Source: Schlegelella_A sp036263655 (lineage in GTDB: Bacteria > Pseudomonadota > Gammaproteobacteria > Burkholderiales > Burkholderiaceae_C). Taken from it: a DNA stretch of 64,000 bases. Under the pieces are notes generated by a model. It made no database searches, was not told the origin of the DNA, and worked only from the letters and a program-made list of their open reading frames with translations. The stretch is taken from the NCBI GenBank assembly GCA_036263655.1, contig DATAGP010000019.1:1-64000 (forward strand), in the 5' to 3' direction. Position 1 is the first letter of the stretch. Each line of letters begins with the position of its first letter. The position numbers and the translations under genes were made by a program. Below, one piece after another: positions 55,364-63,950 of the stretch.

Positions 55364-56281
55364 ATGCCGGTCCAAGCCGCGCCCCGCCTGGCCGAGCGCC
55401 TGCGGCTGTACGCCGACCTGATCCGCTGGGACCGGCCGGCCGGCAGCTACCTGCTGCTCTGGCCGACGCTGTCGGCGCTGTGGATCGCCGCCGACGGCTT
55501 TGCGGGCTGGCACCTGGTCGTCGTCTTCGTGCTCGGCACCTTCGTGATGCGCAGCGCCGGCTGCGCCTTCAACGACGTCGCCGACCGCGAGTTCGACCGG
55601 CACGTCAAGCGCACGGCCGGGCGCCCGGTCACGAGCGGGCGGCTCCCGGCGAGCGAAGCGCTGGCGGTTGGCGCCGTGCTGGCCCTCGTCGCGCTGGCAC
55701 TGGTCCTCACCACCAACCTCGCCGCGGTGGCCTGGAGCGTCGCCGCCGTCGCAGTGACGATGGTCTATCCGTTCAGCAAGCGCTTCTTCTCGATGCCGCA
55801 GGCGGTCCTCGGCGTCGCCTTCAGCTTCGGCATACCGATGGCGTTCGCCGCCGTGCGTGGCGGCGACGCGTGGACGCTCGATGCGCTCGGCGGCGCGGTT
55901 CCGCCCCTGGCCTGGGTGCTGCTCGCCGGCAACCTGTTCTGGGTCCTGGCCTATGACACCGAGTACGCGATGGTCGACCGGGACGACGACCTGCGCATCG
56001 GCATCCGCACCTCGGCGATCACGCTGGGCCGCTTCGACGTGGCGGCGGTGATGGCCTTCTATGCCGCGTTCCTGGCCATCTGGGCCGGCGTCGGCGTCCA
56101 CCTCCGCTTCGGCGCTCCGTACTTCGCCGGCCTCGTCGCCGCGGCGGCGATCGCCGGCTGGCACTACACGCTCATCCGAGGTCGCACGCGCGAAGGCTGC
56201 TTTCGCGCCTTCACCGCCAACCACTGGCTCGGCTTCGCCGTGTTCGCCGGCGTCGCCGCCCAGTTCGCCTGGCCGCGCTAG
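55364..56281 (+). CDS. ubiA: 4-hydroxybenzoate polyprenyltransferase
   Basis: This is a 305-residue inner-membrane prenyltransferase that attaches the isoprenoid tail to 4-hydroxybenzoate in ubiquinone synthesis. Two Asp-rich Mg/diphosphate motifs are present: CAFNDVADREFDRHVKRT and AYDTEYAMVDRDDDLRIGI. About nine helices fit the family. IRWDRPAGSYLLLWPTLSAL at the N terminus is typical. Its 3' end overlaps the next, convergent gene by four bases. Confidence 0.96.
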   Translation: MPVQAAPRLAERLRLYADLIRWDRPAGSYLLLWPTLSALWIAADGFAGWHLVVVFVLGTFVMRSAGCAFNDVADREFDRHVKRTAGRPVTSGRLPASEALAVGAVLALVALALVLTTNLAAVAWSVAAVAVTMVYPFSKRFFSMPQAVLGVAFSFGIPMAFAAVRGGDAWTLDALGGAVPPLAWVLLAGNLFWVLAYDTEYAMVDRDDDLRIGIRTSAITLGRFDVAAVMAFYAAFLAIWAGVGVHLRFGAPYFAGLVAAAAIAGWHYTLIRGRTREGCFRAFTANHWLGFAVFAGVAAQFAWPR

Positions 56282-56718
56282 TCGCGGCGATCGTGCTTGT
56301 GCTTGTGCTTCTGCTTGTCGTGGCCCCGGCCGCGGCCACGGTCGTGGTCGCGGTCCCAGCCACGATGGCGGCCGCGGTCCCAGCCCGGGTGCTCGCGCTC
56401 GTAGCGCTCGCGAACCCAGTCGTCGCGCACGAAGTACACCGGCTGGCCGCAGGCCTCATAGCGGCCGCAGTAGCGGCGCCAGTTCTGCTGGTGCGTCGGC
56501 GGAACGTACAGGTAGACCGGGTCGCGCCGGACGACGACGCGCGGCTGCGAAACGACGACCGGCTGCGGCAGCACCAGGGCCGGCCGCGGCACGTCGCCGA
56601 TGTGAACGCGGCCGTAGACGCCGGGCTGGTTGATGCTGACCGAGACGCCGACCTGCGGCTGGGCCATCGCGGCCGCGGCGGCAGAGGCGGCGAGCGCGGC
56701 GGCGAGGAATCGTTTCAT
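56278..56718 (-). CDS. Secreted protein with His/Arg/Asp-rich tail
   Basis: This is a 146-residue protein with a signal peptide (MKRFLAAALAASAAAAAMA) and a mature region starting VGVSVSINQPGVYGRVHIGD. A Pro/Val-rich middle (PALVLPQPVVVSQPRVVVRR) leads to YLYVPPTHQQNWRRYCGRYEAC with two Cys. The last 45 residues are almost all Arg, His, Asp, Gly and Lys (for example HDKQKHKHKHDRRD), which could bind divalent metals or polyanions. Similar proteins occur widely in Burkholderiales with no assigned role. Confidence 0.78.
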   Translation of the reverse strand: MKRFLAAALAASAAAAAMAQPQVGVSVSINQPGVYGRVHIGDVPRPALVLPQPVVVSQPRVVVRRDPVYLYVPPTHQQNWRRYCGRYEACGQPVYFVRDDWVRERYEREHPGWDRGRHRGWDRDHDRGRGRGHDKQKHKHKHDRRD

Positions 56719-56813
56719 GAGGTCTCCCGGGAACTGTCCTGACACCGCCGGATGGTGGCAGGACGGCCCGCGCGCAGGTCGCCCATACCGTGCCGAATGC
56801 ACGCGGTCGCCGC

Positions 56814-58043
56814 TCAGGCGACGGCGGGCTCGCGTTGCGACAGCGCTTCGAGGGTGCGGCCGATGGCGTCGACGGCGAGGTCGATCTCGGCGCGGGCGAT
56901 CGTCAGCGCCGGAGCGAGCCGGACGACGGTGCCGTGCGTGTCCTTGGTCAGCACGCCGCGTCCGACCAGGGCGTCGCAGACCTGGCGCGCCGTTGCGAAC
57001 GCCGGGTCGATCTCGACGCCGACGAACAGGCCCTTGCCGCGGACCTCGGTGATCGCCGGGTGGCGCAGGCCGCGCAGGCTCTCCATCAGGTAGGCGCCCT
57101 GGTCGGTCGCGTTGGCGCAGAACGGCCCGTCCTCGAGCAGCTGCAGGGCCGCGGTGCCGACCGCGGCGGCCAGCGGGTTGCCGCCGAAGGTGCTGCCGTG
57201 ATCGCCGGGCGCGAACTGCGCCATCACGTCCTCGCGGGCCAAGAAGGCGCTCACCGGCAGGAGGCCGCCGCCCAGCGCCTTGCCGAGGGTGAGCCCGTCC
57301 GGCCGCACGTTCTCGTGCTCGCAGGCCAGGACGCGGCCCGTTCGGCCTAGGCCGGTCTGCACCTCGTCGGCGATCATCAGGACGTCGTGCCTGGTGCAGA
57401 TCCCGCGCACCGCGGCCAGATAGCCAACTGGCGGAACGATGATCCCGGCCTCGCCCTGCACCGGCTCGACGATGAAGGCGGCGGTGTTCGGTGTGATCGC
57501 CGCCTCGAGCGCGGCGGCGTTGCCGAACGGCACCTGGCGAAAGCCCGGCGTGAACGGCCCGAAGCCGTCTCGGTACTGCGCCTCGCTCGAGAAGCTGATG
57601 ATGGTCGTCGTCCGTCCGGCGAAGTTGCCGGCGGCGACGACGATCTCCGCCTGCCCCGCCGGCACGCGCTTGACCTGGTAGGCCCACTTGCGGGCCGCCT
57701 TGATCGCCGTCTCCACCGCTTCCGCGCCGGTGTTCATCGGCAGCGCGCGCGCCATGCCGGTCATGCCGCAGAGGCGCTCGAGGAAGGGGCCGAGGCGGGC
57801 GGTGTGGAAGGCGCGGCTCGTCACCGCCAGGGTCCAGGCCTGCCCGGTGAGGGCGCGCACCAGCACCGGGTTCGAGTGGCCGAAGCTCACCGCCGAATAG
57901 GCCGACATCATGTCGAGGTAGCGGCGGCCGGCGGTGTCGAACAGCCAGACGCCTTCGCCGCGCTCGAGGGTCACAGCGAGCGGGTCGTAGTTGCGCGCGC
58001 CGTAGCGGCGCTCGAGATCGATGGCGGGGTGGGATGCGCTCAT
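56814..58043 (-). CDS. rocD: Ornithine aminotransferase
   Basis: This is a 409-residue class III PLP aminotransferase that converts ornithine and 2-oxoglutarate to glutamate semialdehyde (pyrroline-5-carboxylate) and glutamate. The substrate-binding Tyr and Arg appear in LERRYGARNYDPL and the PLP Asp in MIADEVQTGLGRTG. The PLP lysine is in LTLGKALGGGLLPVSAF. ALPMNTGAEAVETAIKAARKW favours ornithine over acetylornithine substrate types. AGGAG seven bases before the ATG and a TACGCT -10 are present. It is divergent from an Lrp-type regulator. Confidence 0.93.
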   Translation of the reverse strand: MSASHPAIDLERRYGARNYDPLAVTLERGEGVWLFDTAGRRYLDMMSAYSAVSFGHSNPVLVRALTGQAWTLAVTSRAFHTARLGPFLERLCGMTGMARALPMNTGAEAVETAIKAARKWAYQVKRVPAGQAEIVVAAGNFAGRTTTIISFSSEAQYRDGFGPFTPGFRQVPFGNAAALEAAITPNTAAFIVEPVQGEAGIIVPPVGYLAAVRGICTRHDVLMIADEVQTGLGRTGRVLACEHENVRPDGLTLGKALGGGLLPVSAFLAREDVMAQFAPGDHGSTFGGNPLAAAVGTAALQLLEDGPFCANATDQGAYLMESLRGLRHPAITEVRGKGLFVGVEIDPAFATARQVCDALVGRGVLTKDTHGTVVRLAPALTIARAEIDLAVDAIGRTLEALSQREPAVA

Positions 58044-58050
58044 GAGGGCT

Positions 58051-58072
58051 CTCCTGGGGTCCGCACAGCGTA
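58051..58072 (-). promoter_or_regulatory. Promoter -10 and ribosome site of rocD
   Basis: On the minus strand TACGCT is followed, after 11 bases, by AGGAG placed seven bases before the ATG. This gives a leader of about 17 bases, unlike the divergent regulator gene, which has none. Confidence 0.38.
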
Positions 58073-58147
58073 CCGGCGCCGCGGCGAAATGTGCTTGCGA
58101 GTTCTTGCATGAAGCCCGCACTGCTCGCAGCATTCAATTGCAAACGA

Positions 58148-58153
58148 GATAAT
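58148..58153 (+). promoter_or_regulatory. Possible -10 box for a leaderless Lrp-type gene
   Basis: GATAAT ends exactly seven bases before the ATG, so +1 would be the A of the start codon. The 116-base gap with rocD also holds two CTTGC repeats and an AT-rich TTCAATTG that could be a regulator site. Confidence 0.42.
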
Positions 58154-58159
58154 GCACGC

Positions 58160-58630
58160 ATGAATCCCTCGCCGGATGCCATCGATCGGAAGCTTCTCTT
58201 CGCCTTGCAGCGATCCGGCCGGGCCAGCAATGTCGAGCTCGCCGCCAAGATCCACCTGTCGGCGCCGCAGGCCCTCCGGCGCGTGCGGTCGCTCGAGGAG
58301 CGCGGCGTGATCCGGGGCTACGCGGCCCGGGTCGACGCGGCGGCAATCGGCCTGCCGGTGATGGCCTACGTCAGCGTGCGACTCGCCGGCGACCAGTTCG
58401 GCCGCGTCCGCGAGATCGAGCGCGAGATCGCCGCCTGGCCGCAGATCCTCGAGTGCCACGCCGTGTCCGGCGACTCGGACTACCTGCTCAAGGTGGTGGC
58501 GAGCGACCTGAAGAGCCTGTCGCAGTTCCTCACCGACCGGCTGATGCAGGTGCCCGGCGTCGACGACGTGCGCTCGATGATCTGCCTGGAAGAGATCAAG
58601 CCGCCGTCGCCTCTACCGGTGGAGCCCTAG
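58160..58630 (+). CDS. Lrp/AsnC-family transcription regulator
   Basis: This is a 156-residue regulator with an N-terminal helix-turn-helix (about 8-55, AIDRKLLFALQRSGRASNVELA and SAPQALRRVRSLEERGVIRG) and a C-terminal RAM ligand-binding domain (about 70-150, ending DVRSMICLEEIK). These proteins form octamers and respond to amino acids. Divergent from rocD, it is a strong candidate for its activator in response to ornithine or arginine. Its stop codon lies inside a perfect palindrome. Confidence 0.93.
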   Translation: MNPSPDAIDRKLLFALQRSGRASNVELAAKIHLSAPQALRRVRSLEERGVIRGYAARVDAAAIGLPVMAYVSVRLAGDQFGRVREIEREIAAWPQILECHAVSGDSDYLLKVVASDLKSLSQFLTDRLMQVPGVDDVRSMICLEEIKPPSPLPVEP

Positions 58631-58641
58631 GGCTCCACCGG
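58616..58641. repeat. Perfect 26-bp palindrome over the Lrp-type gene stop codon
   Basis: The half-site CCGGTGGAGCCCT is followed at once by its exact complement, with no spacer. It includes the TAG stop and the rare tetranucleotide CTAG at its centre. In RNA it would make a very stable hairpin with a forced small loop, probably stopping or protecting transcripts from both sides. No T run follows. Confidence 0.85.
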
Positions 58642-58712
58642 CAGGCGCGACAGGACGGCTCCGGCGCCGCTTCGCTCCCCGCGCTTCGACAGGGAGGGCC
58701 GGCTCCCGCGGC

Positions 58713-58729
58713 CGCTCCAGGTTGGAGCG
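58713..58729 (-). terminator. Short hairpin directly after the gdhA stop codon
   Basis: CGCTCCA pairs with TGGAGCG around a three-base loop, touching the gdhA stop. There is no T run. With the larger palindrome nearby it separates the convergent regulator and gdhA transcripts. Confidence 0.4.
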
Positions 58730-60001
58730 CTACGGATACAACCCGCGCTCTTCGCGGGCGATAAGGATGCGCTCGCAGGCGACGGCGAACGTCGCGGTGC
58801 GCAGGCTGATCTTGTGCCGGTCGGCCGTCTCCCAGATCTTGCGCAGCGCATCGACCATGATCTTGTCGAGCCGCAGGTTGATCTCGTCCTCGCTCCAGAA
58901 GAACGACGAGAAGTCCTGCACCCACTCGAAGTAGCTGACGGTCACGCCGCCGGCGTTGCAGATGACGTCGGGCACGACGAGCACGCCGCGCTCGGCGAGC
59001 ACGTCGTCGGCTTCCGGCAGGGTCGGGCCGTTGGCGCCTTCGAGCACCATCTTCGCCTTGATCCGCTGCGCCCGCGCCGGCGTGATCTGGCCCTCGAGCG
59101 CGGCCGGGATGAGGACGTCGCAGTCGACGTCCCAGAAGGCCTCGCGGTCCATCCGCTCGCCGCCGGGAACGTTGGCGATGCTGCTGTCGCGATGCACCGA
59201 GGCCATCGTCGTCGCCATGTCGAAGCCGCCGGGGGCGACCAGGGTCGCGGTGTGGTCCTGCATCGCGACCAGCTTCGCGCCCGCCTGCACGAAGAGCTCG
59301 GCGGCGGCGCTGCCGACGTTGCCCATGCCCTGCACCGCCACCCGGGCGCCGTCGAGGTTCATGCCGAGGCGCCGCGCCGCCTCGCGGCCGGTGACGAACA
59401 CGCCGCGCCCCGTAGCCTTGACCCGGCCGAGCGAGCCGCCGAGATGGAGCGGCTTGCCGGTGACGACGCCGGTGGCCGTCGTGCCGGTGTTCATCGAGTA
59501 CGTGTCCATCATCCACGCCATGATCTGGGCGTTGGTGTTCACGTCGGGCGCCGGGATGTCGCGCTGCGGGCCGATGATGATGCCGATCTCGCTCGTGTAG
59601 CGGCGCGTCATGCGCTCGAGCTCCTTCAGCGACAGCCTCTTCGGATCGCAGCGGATGCCGCCCTTGGCGCCGCCGTAGGGCAGGTTGACGGCGGCGCACT
59701 TCACCGTCATCCACGCCGACAGCGCCATCACCTCCTCGAGCGTGACGTCCGGGTGGTAGCGCACCCCGCCCTTGCCCGGCCCGCGCGAGAGGTTGTGCTG
59801 GACGCGGAAGCCTTCGAAATGGGCGACGCTGCCGTCGTCCATCTCGATGGGCACGTCGACGATCAGGGCGCGCTTCGGCCGCTTCAGGGTCTCGGACCAG
59901 CGGCCGAGGCGGCCGAGATAGGGCTGGACGCGGTCGACCTGCGCCAGGTAGGTGTGCCACGGGCTGGTGCCGGTGGGCGACAGGTAGGAGAGGTAGCTCA
60001 T
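58730..60001 (-). CDS. gdhA: Glutamate dehydrogenase (Glu/Leu/Phe/Val dehydrogenase family)
   Basis: This 423-residue enzyme interconverts glutamate and 2-oxoglutarate with NAD(P). The glutamate-binding GGVRYHPDVTLEEVMALSAWM, the catalytic Lys in NLPYGGAKGGIRCDP and the Rossmann fold VQGMGNVGSAAAELF are clear. NAD versus NADP use is not certain. The size and sequence class resemble catabolic hexameric enzymes. GAAGAAG precedes the ATG. It starts 22 bases after proC, so it is probably in the putA-proC-gdhA run. Confidence 0.93.
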   Translation of the reverse strand: MSYLSYLSPTGTSPWHTYLAQVDRVQPYLGRLGRWSETLKRPKRALIVDVPIEMDDGSVAHFEGFRVQHNLSRGPGKGGVRYHPDVTLEEVMALSAWMTVKCAAVNLPYGGAKGGIRCDPKRLSLKELERMTRRYTSEIGIIIGPQRDIPAPDVNTNAQIMAWMMDTYSMNTGTTATGVVTGKPLHLGGSLGRVKATGRGVFVTGREAARRLGMNLDGARVAVQGMGNVGSAAAELFVQAGAKLVAMQDHTATLVAPGGFDMATTMASVHRDSSIANVPGGERMDREAFWDVDCDVLIPAALEGQITPARAQRIKAKMVLEGANGPTLPEADDVLAERGVLVVPDVICNAGGVTVSYFEWVQDFSSFFWSEDEINLRLDKIMVDALRKIWETADRHKISLRTATFAVACERILIAREERGLYP

Positions 60002-60023
60002 GGCATCTTCTTCTCGGTGGGAT

Positions 60024-60836
60024 TCATGGACGCCCGAACTCGTCGCCGAGCTCGCGCGCGCGCCGACGGGCCGCCTCGATGGCCGTGACGAAGGCGGCGC
60101 CGACGCCCCGGTCCTCGAGCTCGCTGATCGCCGCGTGCGTGGTGCCGCCGCGCGACGTGACGTTGCGGCGCAGGGTCTCGATCGGCTCGGCGCTTGCGGC
60201 GGCCAGGGCCGCGGCACCGGCGACGGTCTGCACCGCGAGGCGGCGCGAGTCGTCGGCCGAGAGCCCCATGCGGACCCCGGCCTCGGTCATCGCCTCGAGC
60301 AGGTAGAAGACGTAGGCCGGCCCCGAGGCGGAGAGGGCGGTCACCGCGTCGAGCGCTTCCTCGCGCTCGAACCAGACGACGGCCCCGGTCGGCCGCAGCA
60401 GGCCCTCGACGGTGCGCCGGTCCGCGTCGGCCACGGCCGATCGCGCGTACAGCCCGGCGATGCCCTGGCCGATCAGGGACGGCGTGTTCGGCATCGCCCG
60501 CACCACGCGCTCGCTGCCGGCGGCGGCGGCGATCGCGTCGCTGCGCACCCCCGCCATCACGCTCAGCTGCAAGGCCCGGCCGATGTGCGGCGCGCACGGC
60601 GCGGCGGCGTCCCGGAACAGCTGCGGCTTGACCGCCCAGACCACGACATCGGCGTCGGCGAGCGACGCATCGGCAGCCGCTTGCGGCTCGACGCCGAACT
60701 TGTCGCGCAAGGCACGACGCTGCCCGGCGTCGGGCTCGACGATGCGGATCGCCGCGGGTGCCTGGCCGGATGCGAGCAGCCCGCCGACCAGCGCGCTCGC
60801 CATGTTGCCGCCGCCGATGAACGCGGTCGTAGCCAT
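60024..60836 (-). CDS. proC: Pyrroline-5-carboxylate reductase
   Basis: This is a 270-residue enzyme that reduces pyrroline-5-carboxylate to proline with NAD(P)H. It has an N-terminal Rossmann motif AFIGGGNMASALVGGLL, the VRAMPNTPSLIGQG segment, and the C-terminal dimer signature ALSASGPAYVFYLLEAMTEAG. Length is normal. It lies 32 bases after putA. TAAACT seven bases before the ATG suggests an additional internal promoter. Confidence 0.96.
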   Translation of the reverse strand: MATTAFIGGGNMASALVGGLLASGQAPAAIRIVEPDAGQRRALRDKFGVEPQAAADASLADADVVVWAVKPQLFRDAAAPCAPHIGRALQLSVMAGVRSDAIAAAAGSERVVRAMPNTPSLIGQGIAGLYARSAVADADRRTVEGLLRPTGAVVWFEREEALDAVTALSASGPAYVFYLLEAMTEAGVRMGLSADDSRRLAVQTVAGAAALAAASAEPIETLRRNVTSRGGTTHAAISELEDRGVGAAFVTAIEAARRRARELGDEFGRP

Positions 60837-60842
60837 CGGCGG

Positions 60843-60848
60843 AGTTTA
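60843..60848 (-). promoter_or_regulatory. Possible -10 box for leaderless proC
   Basis: TAAACT on the minus strand ends seven bases before the proC ATG, in the gap after putA. No Shine-Dalgarno sequence lies between. Confidence 0.3.
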
Positions 60849-60868
60849 CGCAGGCCGGTCGCCCGGGC

Positions 60869-63800
60869 TCAGTGGCCGCCGGCGAGCAAGGTGGCGTTGC
60901 CGCCGGCCGCGGCGGTGTTGATCGTCAGCACCTGCTCGGCGCAGAAGCGCGGCAGGTAATGCGGGCCGCCAGCCTTGGGGCCGGTCCCCGAGAGCCCCTC
61001 GCCGCCGAACGGCTGCACGCCGACCACCGCGCCGATCATGTTCCGGTTGACGTAAACGTTGCCGATCCGCGCCTCGGCAGCGAGGCGCAGGGCGCGGCTG
61101 TCGATGCGGGTCTGGATGCCGAGCGTCAGGCCGTAGCCCATGGCGTTGATGCGATCGATCAGCGCGTCGGCGTCGCCGCGCCAGCGAACCACGTGCAGCA
61201 CGGGGCCGAAGACTTCGCCTTTGACCTCCTCCACGGCGCCCAACTCGAACGCGACCGGAGTCACGAAGTGTGCACCGGCTCTCGGCGAAGTCGGCCCTGG
61301 CGCTTCACCGATCAGGCGGGCCTGCGCTTGCAGCCGCTGCACGGCGGCACCCAGCGCCGCCTCGGCGTCGGCGTCGATGACCGGACCGACGTCGGTCGAG
61401 AAGCGCTCCGGGTCGCCGACCTTCAGCTCGGCCAGGGCACCGCGCACCATCTCGAGCACCGGCTCGGCGACGCTCTCGTGCACGCAGAGGAGTCGCAGCG
61501 CCGAGCAGCGCTGGCCGGCCGAGCGGAACGCGCTCTGCACCACGGCGTCGACGACCTGCTCCGGCAAGGCGCTCGGGTCGACGACCATGGCGTTGACGCC
61601 GCCCGTCTCGGCGATGAGCGGGACGATCGCGCCGCTGCGCGCCGCGAGGGTGCGATTGATCGACTGCGCGACAGGCAGCGAGCCGGTGAAGCAGACGCCT
61701 GCGATGCGCGCGTCGGCCACCAGCGCCGTGCCGACCGTCTCGCCGGCGCCGTGCACGAGGATCAGCGCGTCCGGCGGCACGCCGGCCTCGTGCAGCAGGG
61801 CGACGAAGCGGGCGGCCACCGCCGGCGTCTGCTCGGCCGCCTTGGCGACCACCGCGTTGCCGGTCACGAGAGCGGCGACCACCTGGCCGCCGAAGATCGC
61901 GAGCGGGAAGTTCCACGGGCTGATGCAGGCGAAGACGCCGCGGCCGTGCATGCGCAGCTCGTTGCTCTCGCCGGTCGGCCCGGGCAGGGCGACCGGCCGC
62001 AGCAGCCGCTCCGCTTCATCGGCGTAGTAGCGGCAGAAGTCGACGGCCTCGCGGACCTCGGCGACGGCATCGGCCATCGTCTTGCCGGCCTCGACGACGA
62101 GCAGCCCGCAGAACGCGGGGAGCCGGTTCTCGAGCGCCGTCGCGGCGGCGCGGAGAAGCTCGGCCCGCTCGGCGACGGGTCGCGCATTCCAGCGCGAGAA
62201 GGCGCCCTGCGCGCGGCCGACCGCGGCGCGAACTTCGGCCTCGGTCGACTCGGGGACGGCGTCGACGCGGGTGGCGGCGACGGCGCGCTCGATCGGCTCG
62301 CGCTGGGCGAGGTCGGCGAGGTCGACGCCCAGCGAGTTGCGGCGGCCCGCGCCGGCGCCGGTCGTGCGGTAGAGATCGACCGGCAGCGGCAACGGCGACG
62401 CGGACGGCACCGCCGCCAGGGGCGACGCGAGCAGGGCCTCGACGTCGATCGCCGGATCGGAGAGCTGGTGCACGAAGGACGAGTTGGCGCCGTTCTCGAG
62501 CAGGCGACGCACGAGGTAGGCGAGCAGGTCGCGGTGCTCGCCGACGGGCGCATAGACGCGCAGCGGCACGTCGCCGACCTCGCGGTAGATCGCCTCGCCC
62601 ATGCCGTGCAGCCGCTGCATCTCGAAGGCCGCGCCGCGCGCGCCGGCCATCTGCAGGATCGCGGCGATGGTGCCGGCGTTGTGGGTGGCGAACTGCGGAT
62701 GGATGACGTCGGCATGGCCGACCATCGCCGCGGCGCAGGCGAGGTAGGAGATGTCGGTGTGGGCCTTCTCCGCGAAGACCGGGTAGCCGGCGAGGCCGAG
62801 CTCCTGCGCGCGCTTGATCTCGCCGTCCCAGTACGCGCCCTTGACGAGGCGGACCATGAAGCGGAGCTTGTGTTCGCGGCCGATGCGGGCGATCTCGTCG
62901 ACCACCGCCAGCGCCCGCGTCTGGTAGGCCTGCACGGCCAGCCCGAAGCCGCGCCACGCCGGATGTCGCTCGGCGACGCCCTGCGCCAGGACCTCGAAGA
63001 CATCGAGCGACAGCTCGAGACGATCGCTCTCCTCGGCGTCGATGGTCAGGTTCAGGTCGGCCGCCGCCGCCAAGTCGACGAGCTGCTCGACCCGCGGCAC
63101 GAGCTCGGCGAAAACGCGCTCGCGCTGCGCCTCCTCGTAGCGCGAGAAGAGCGCCGACAGCTTGATCGAGATGCCGTCGCCGCGCTCCGGTCCGCGTCCG
63201 CCGCTTTGCGCGGCGATGGCGCGGATCGCGTCCACGTAGGCAGCGAGGTAGCGCCGGGCGTCGCTTTCGGTGCGCGCGCCCTCGCCAAGCATGTCGTAGC
63301 TGAAGACGAGGGCCGGGTGACCGCGGCGCGCCGCCGCGGCTTCGTGCAGCGCTTCGCCGATCGATCGGCCGAGAACGAACTGGCGGCCGAGAAGCTGGAT
63401 GGCGCGCACGGTCGCGGCGACGACGGTCTGCGCACCGAGGCGGCGGAACAGCCCGGTGTCGGCTTCGGCGTCGGGCAGGAAGCGCTTGGACAGCGCGATG
63501 GCACTGGCCGACAGGCCGGCCATCAACCGGTGCGGCGACGCGGCGCGCGTGCCCGCGTCGCCGGCGGCGCCAGCGGCACCGAAATCGGCCCGGCCGAGCT
63601 GGTCGGCGGTCAGCGCGATCGCAGTCTCGGTGTCGGGCACCCGCAGCAGGGCTTCGGCGAGTCGCATGAGGGCCAGGCCTTCGCGGCTCGAGATCGGGTA
63701 CTCCTGCAGCAGCGACTCGAGGGCCCAGAAGGGTGCCGGCCTGTCGCGCACGGCGCTTACCCAGGGCGCGGCCAGGGCGACGACGCGGTCCCAGGCGATG

Positions 63801-63895
63801 GCGGCCGCTGCTCTGTCGGCGAGCGCTGCGACCACCTCCGCTTCGGGGCGATGCGGGGCCGGCAGGCGGGGCCGGGGCGGCGGGCAAGGGTCCAT
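60869..63895 (-). CDS. putA: Bifunctional proline dehydrogenase / pyrroline-5-carboxylate dehydrogenase PutA
   Basis: This 1008-residue enzyme oxidises proline to glutamate in two steps with substrate channelling. The FAD-dependent proline dehydrogenase barrel spans about 185-475 (RFMVRLVKGAYWDGEIKRAQ). The NAD-dependent aldehyde dehydrogenase spans about 525-985, with the Glu in AETGGVNAMVV and the catalytic Cys in SAGQRCSALRLL. There is no N-terminal ribbon-helix-helix domain, so unlike E. coli PutA it cannot repress its own gene; it matches the short PutA of about 1000 residues known from Bradyrhizobium. It heads the proC-gdhA run and follows yggS. Confidence 0.96.
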   Translation of the reverse strand: MDPCPPPRPRLPAPHRPEAEVVAALADRAAAAIAWDRVVALAAPWVSAVRDRPAPFWALESLLQEYPISSREGLALMRLAEALLRVPDTETAIALTADQLGRADFGAAGAAGDAGTRAASPHRLMAGLSASAIALSKRFLPDAEADTGLFRRLGAQTVVAATVRAIQLLGRQFVLGRSIGEALHEAAAARRGHPALVFSYDMLGEGARTESDARRYLAAYVDAIRAIAAQSGGRGPERGDGISIKLSALFSRYEEAQRERVFAELVPRVEQLVDLAAAADLNLTIDAEESDRLELSLDVFEVLAQGVAERHPAWRGFGLAVQAYQTRALAVVDEIARIGREHKLRFMVRLVKGAYWDGEIKRAQELGLAGYPVFAEKAHTDISYLACAAAMVGHADVIHPQFATHNAGTIAAILQMAGARGAAFEMQRLHGMGEAIYREVGDVPLRVYAPVGEHRDLLAYLVRRLLENGANSSFVHQLSDPAIDVEALLASPLAAVPSASPLPLPVDLYRTTGAGAGRRNSLGVDLADLAQREPIERAVAATRVDAVPESTEAEVRAAVGRAQGAFSRWNARPVAERAELLRAAATALENRLPAFCGLLVVEAGKTMADAVAEVREAVDFCRYYADEAERLLRPVALPGPTGESNELRMHGRGVFACISPWNFPLAIFGGQVVAALVTGNAVVAKAAEQTPAVAARFVALLHEAGVPPDALILVHGAGETVGTALVADARIAGVCFTGSLPVAQSINRTLAARSGAIVPLIAETGGVNAMVVDPSALPEQVVDAVVQSAFRSAGQRCSALRLLCVHESVAEPVLEMVRGALAELKVGDPERFSTDVGPVIDADAEAALGAAVQRLQAQARLIGEAPGPTSPRAGAHFVTPVAFELGAVEEVKGEVFGPVLHVVRWRGDADALIDRINAMGYGLTLGIQTRIDSRALRLAAEARIGNVYVNRNMIGAVVGVQPFGGEGLSGTGPKAGGPHYLPRFCAEQVLTINTAAAGGNATLLAGGH

Positions 63896-63950
63896 GCGGT
63901 GCGGGGTGGCCGTGGTCGATTGTTCGCGAAAGCGCCCGATCGGCTGCGGC

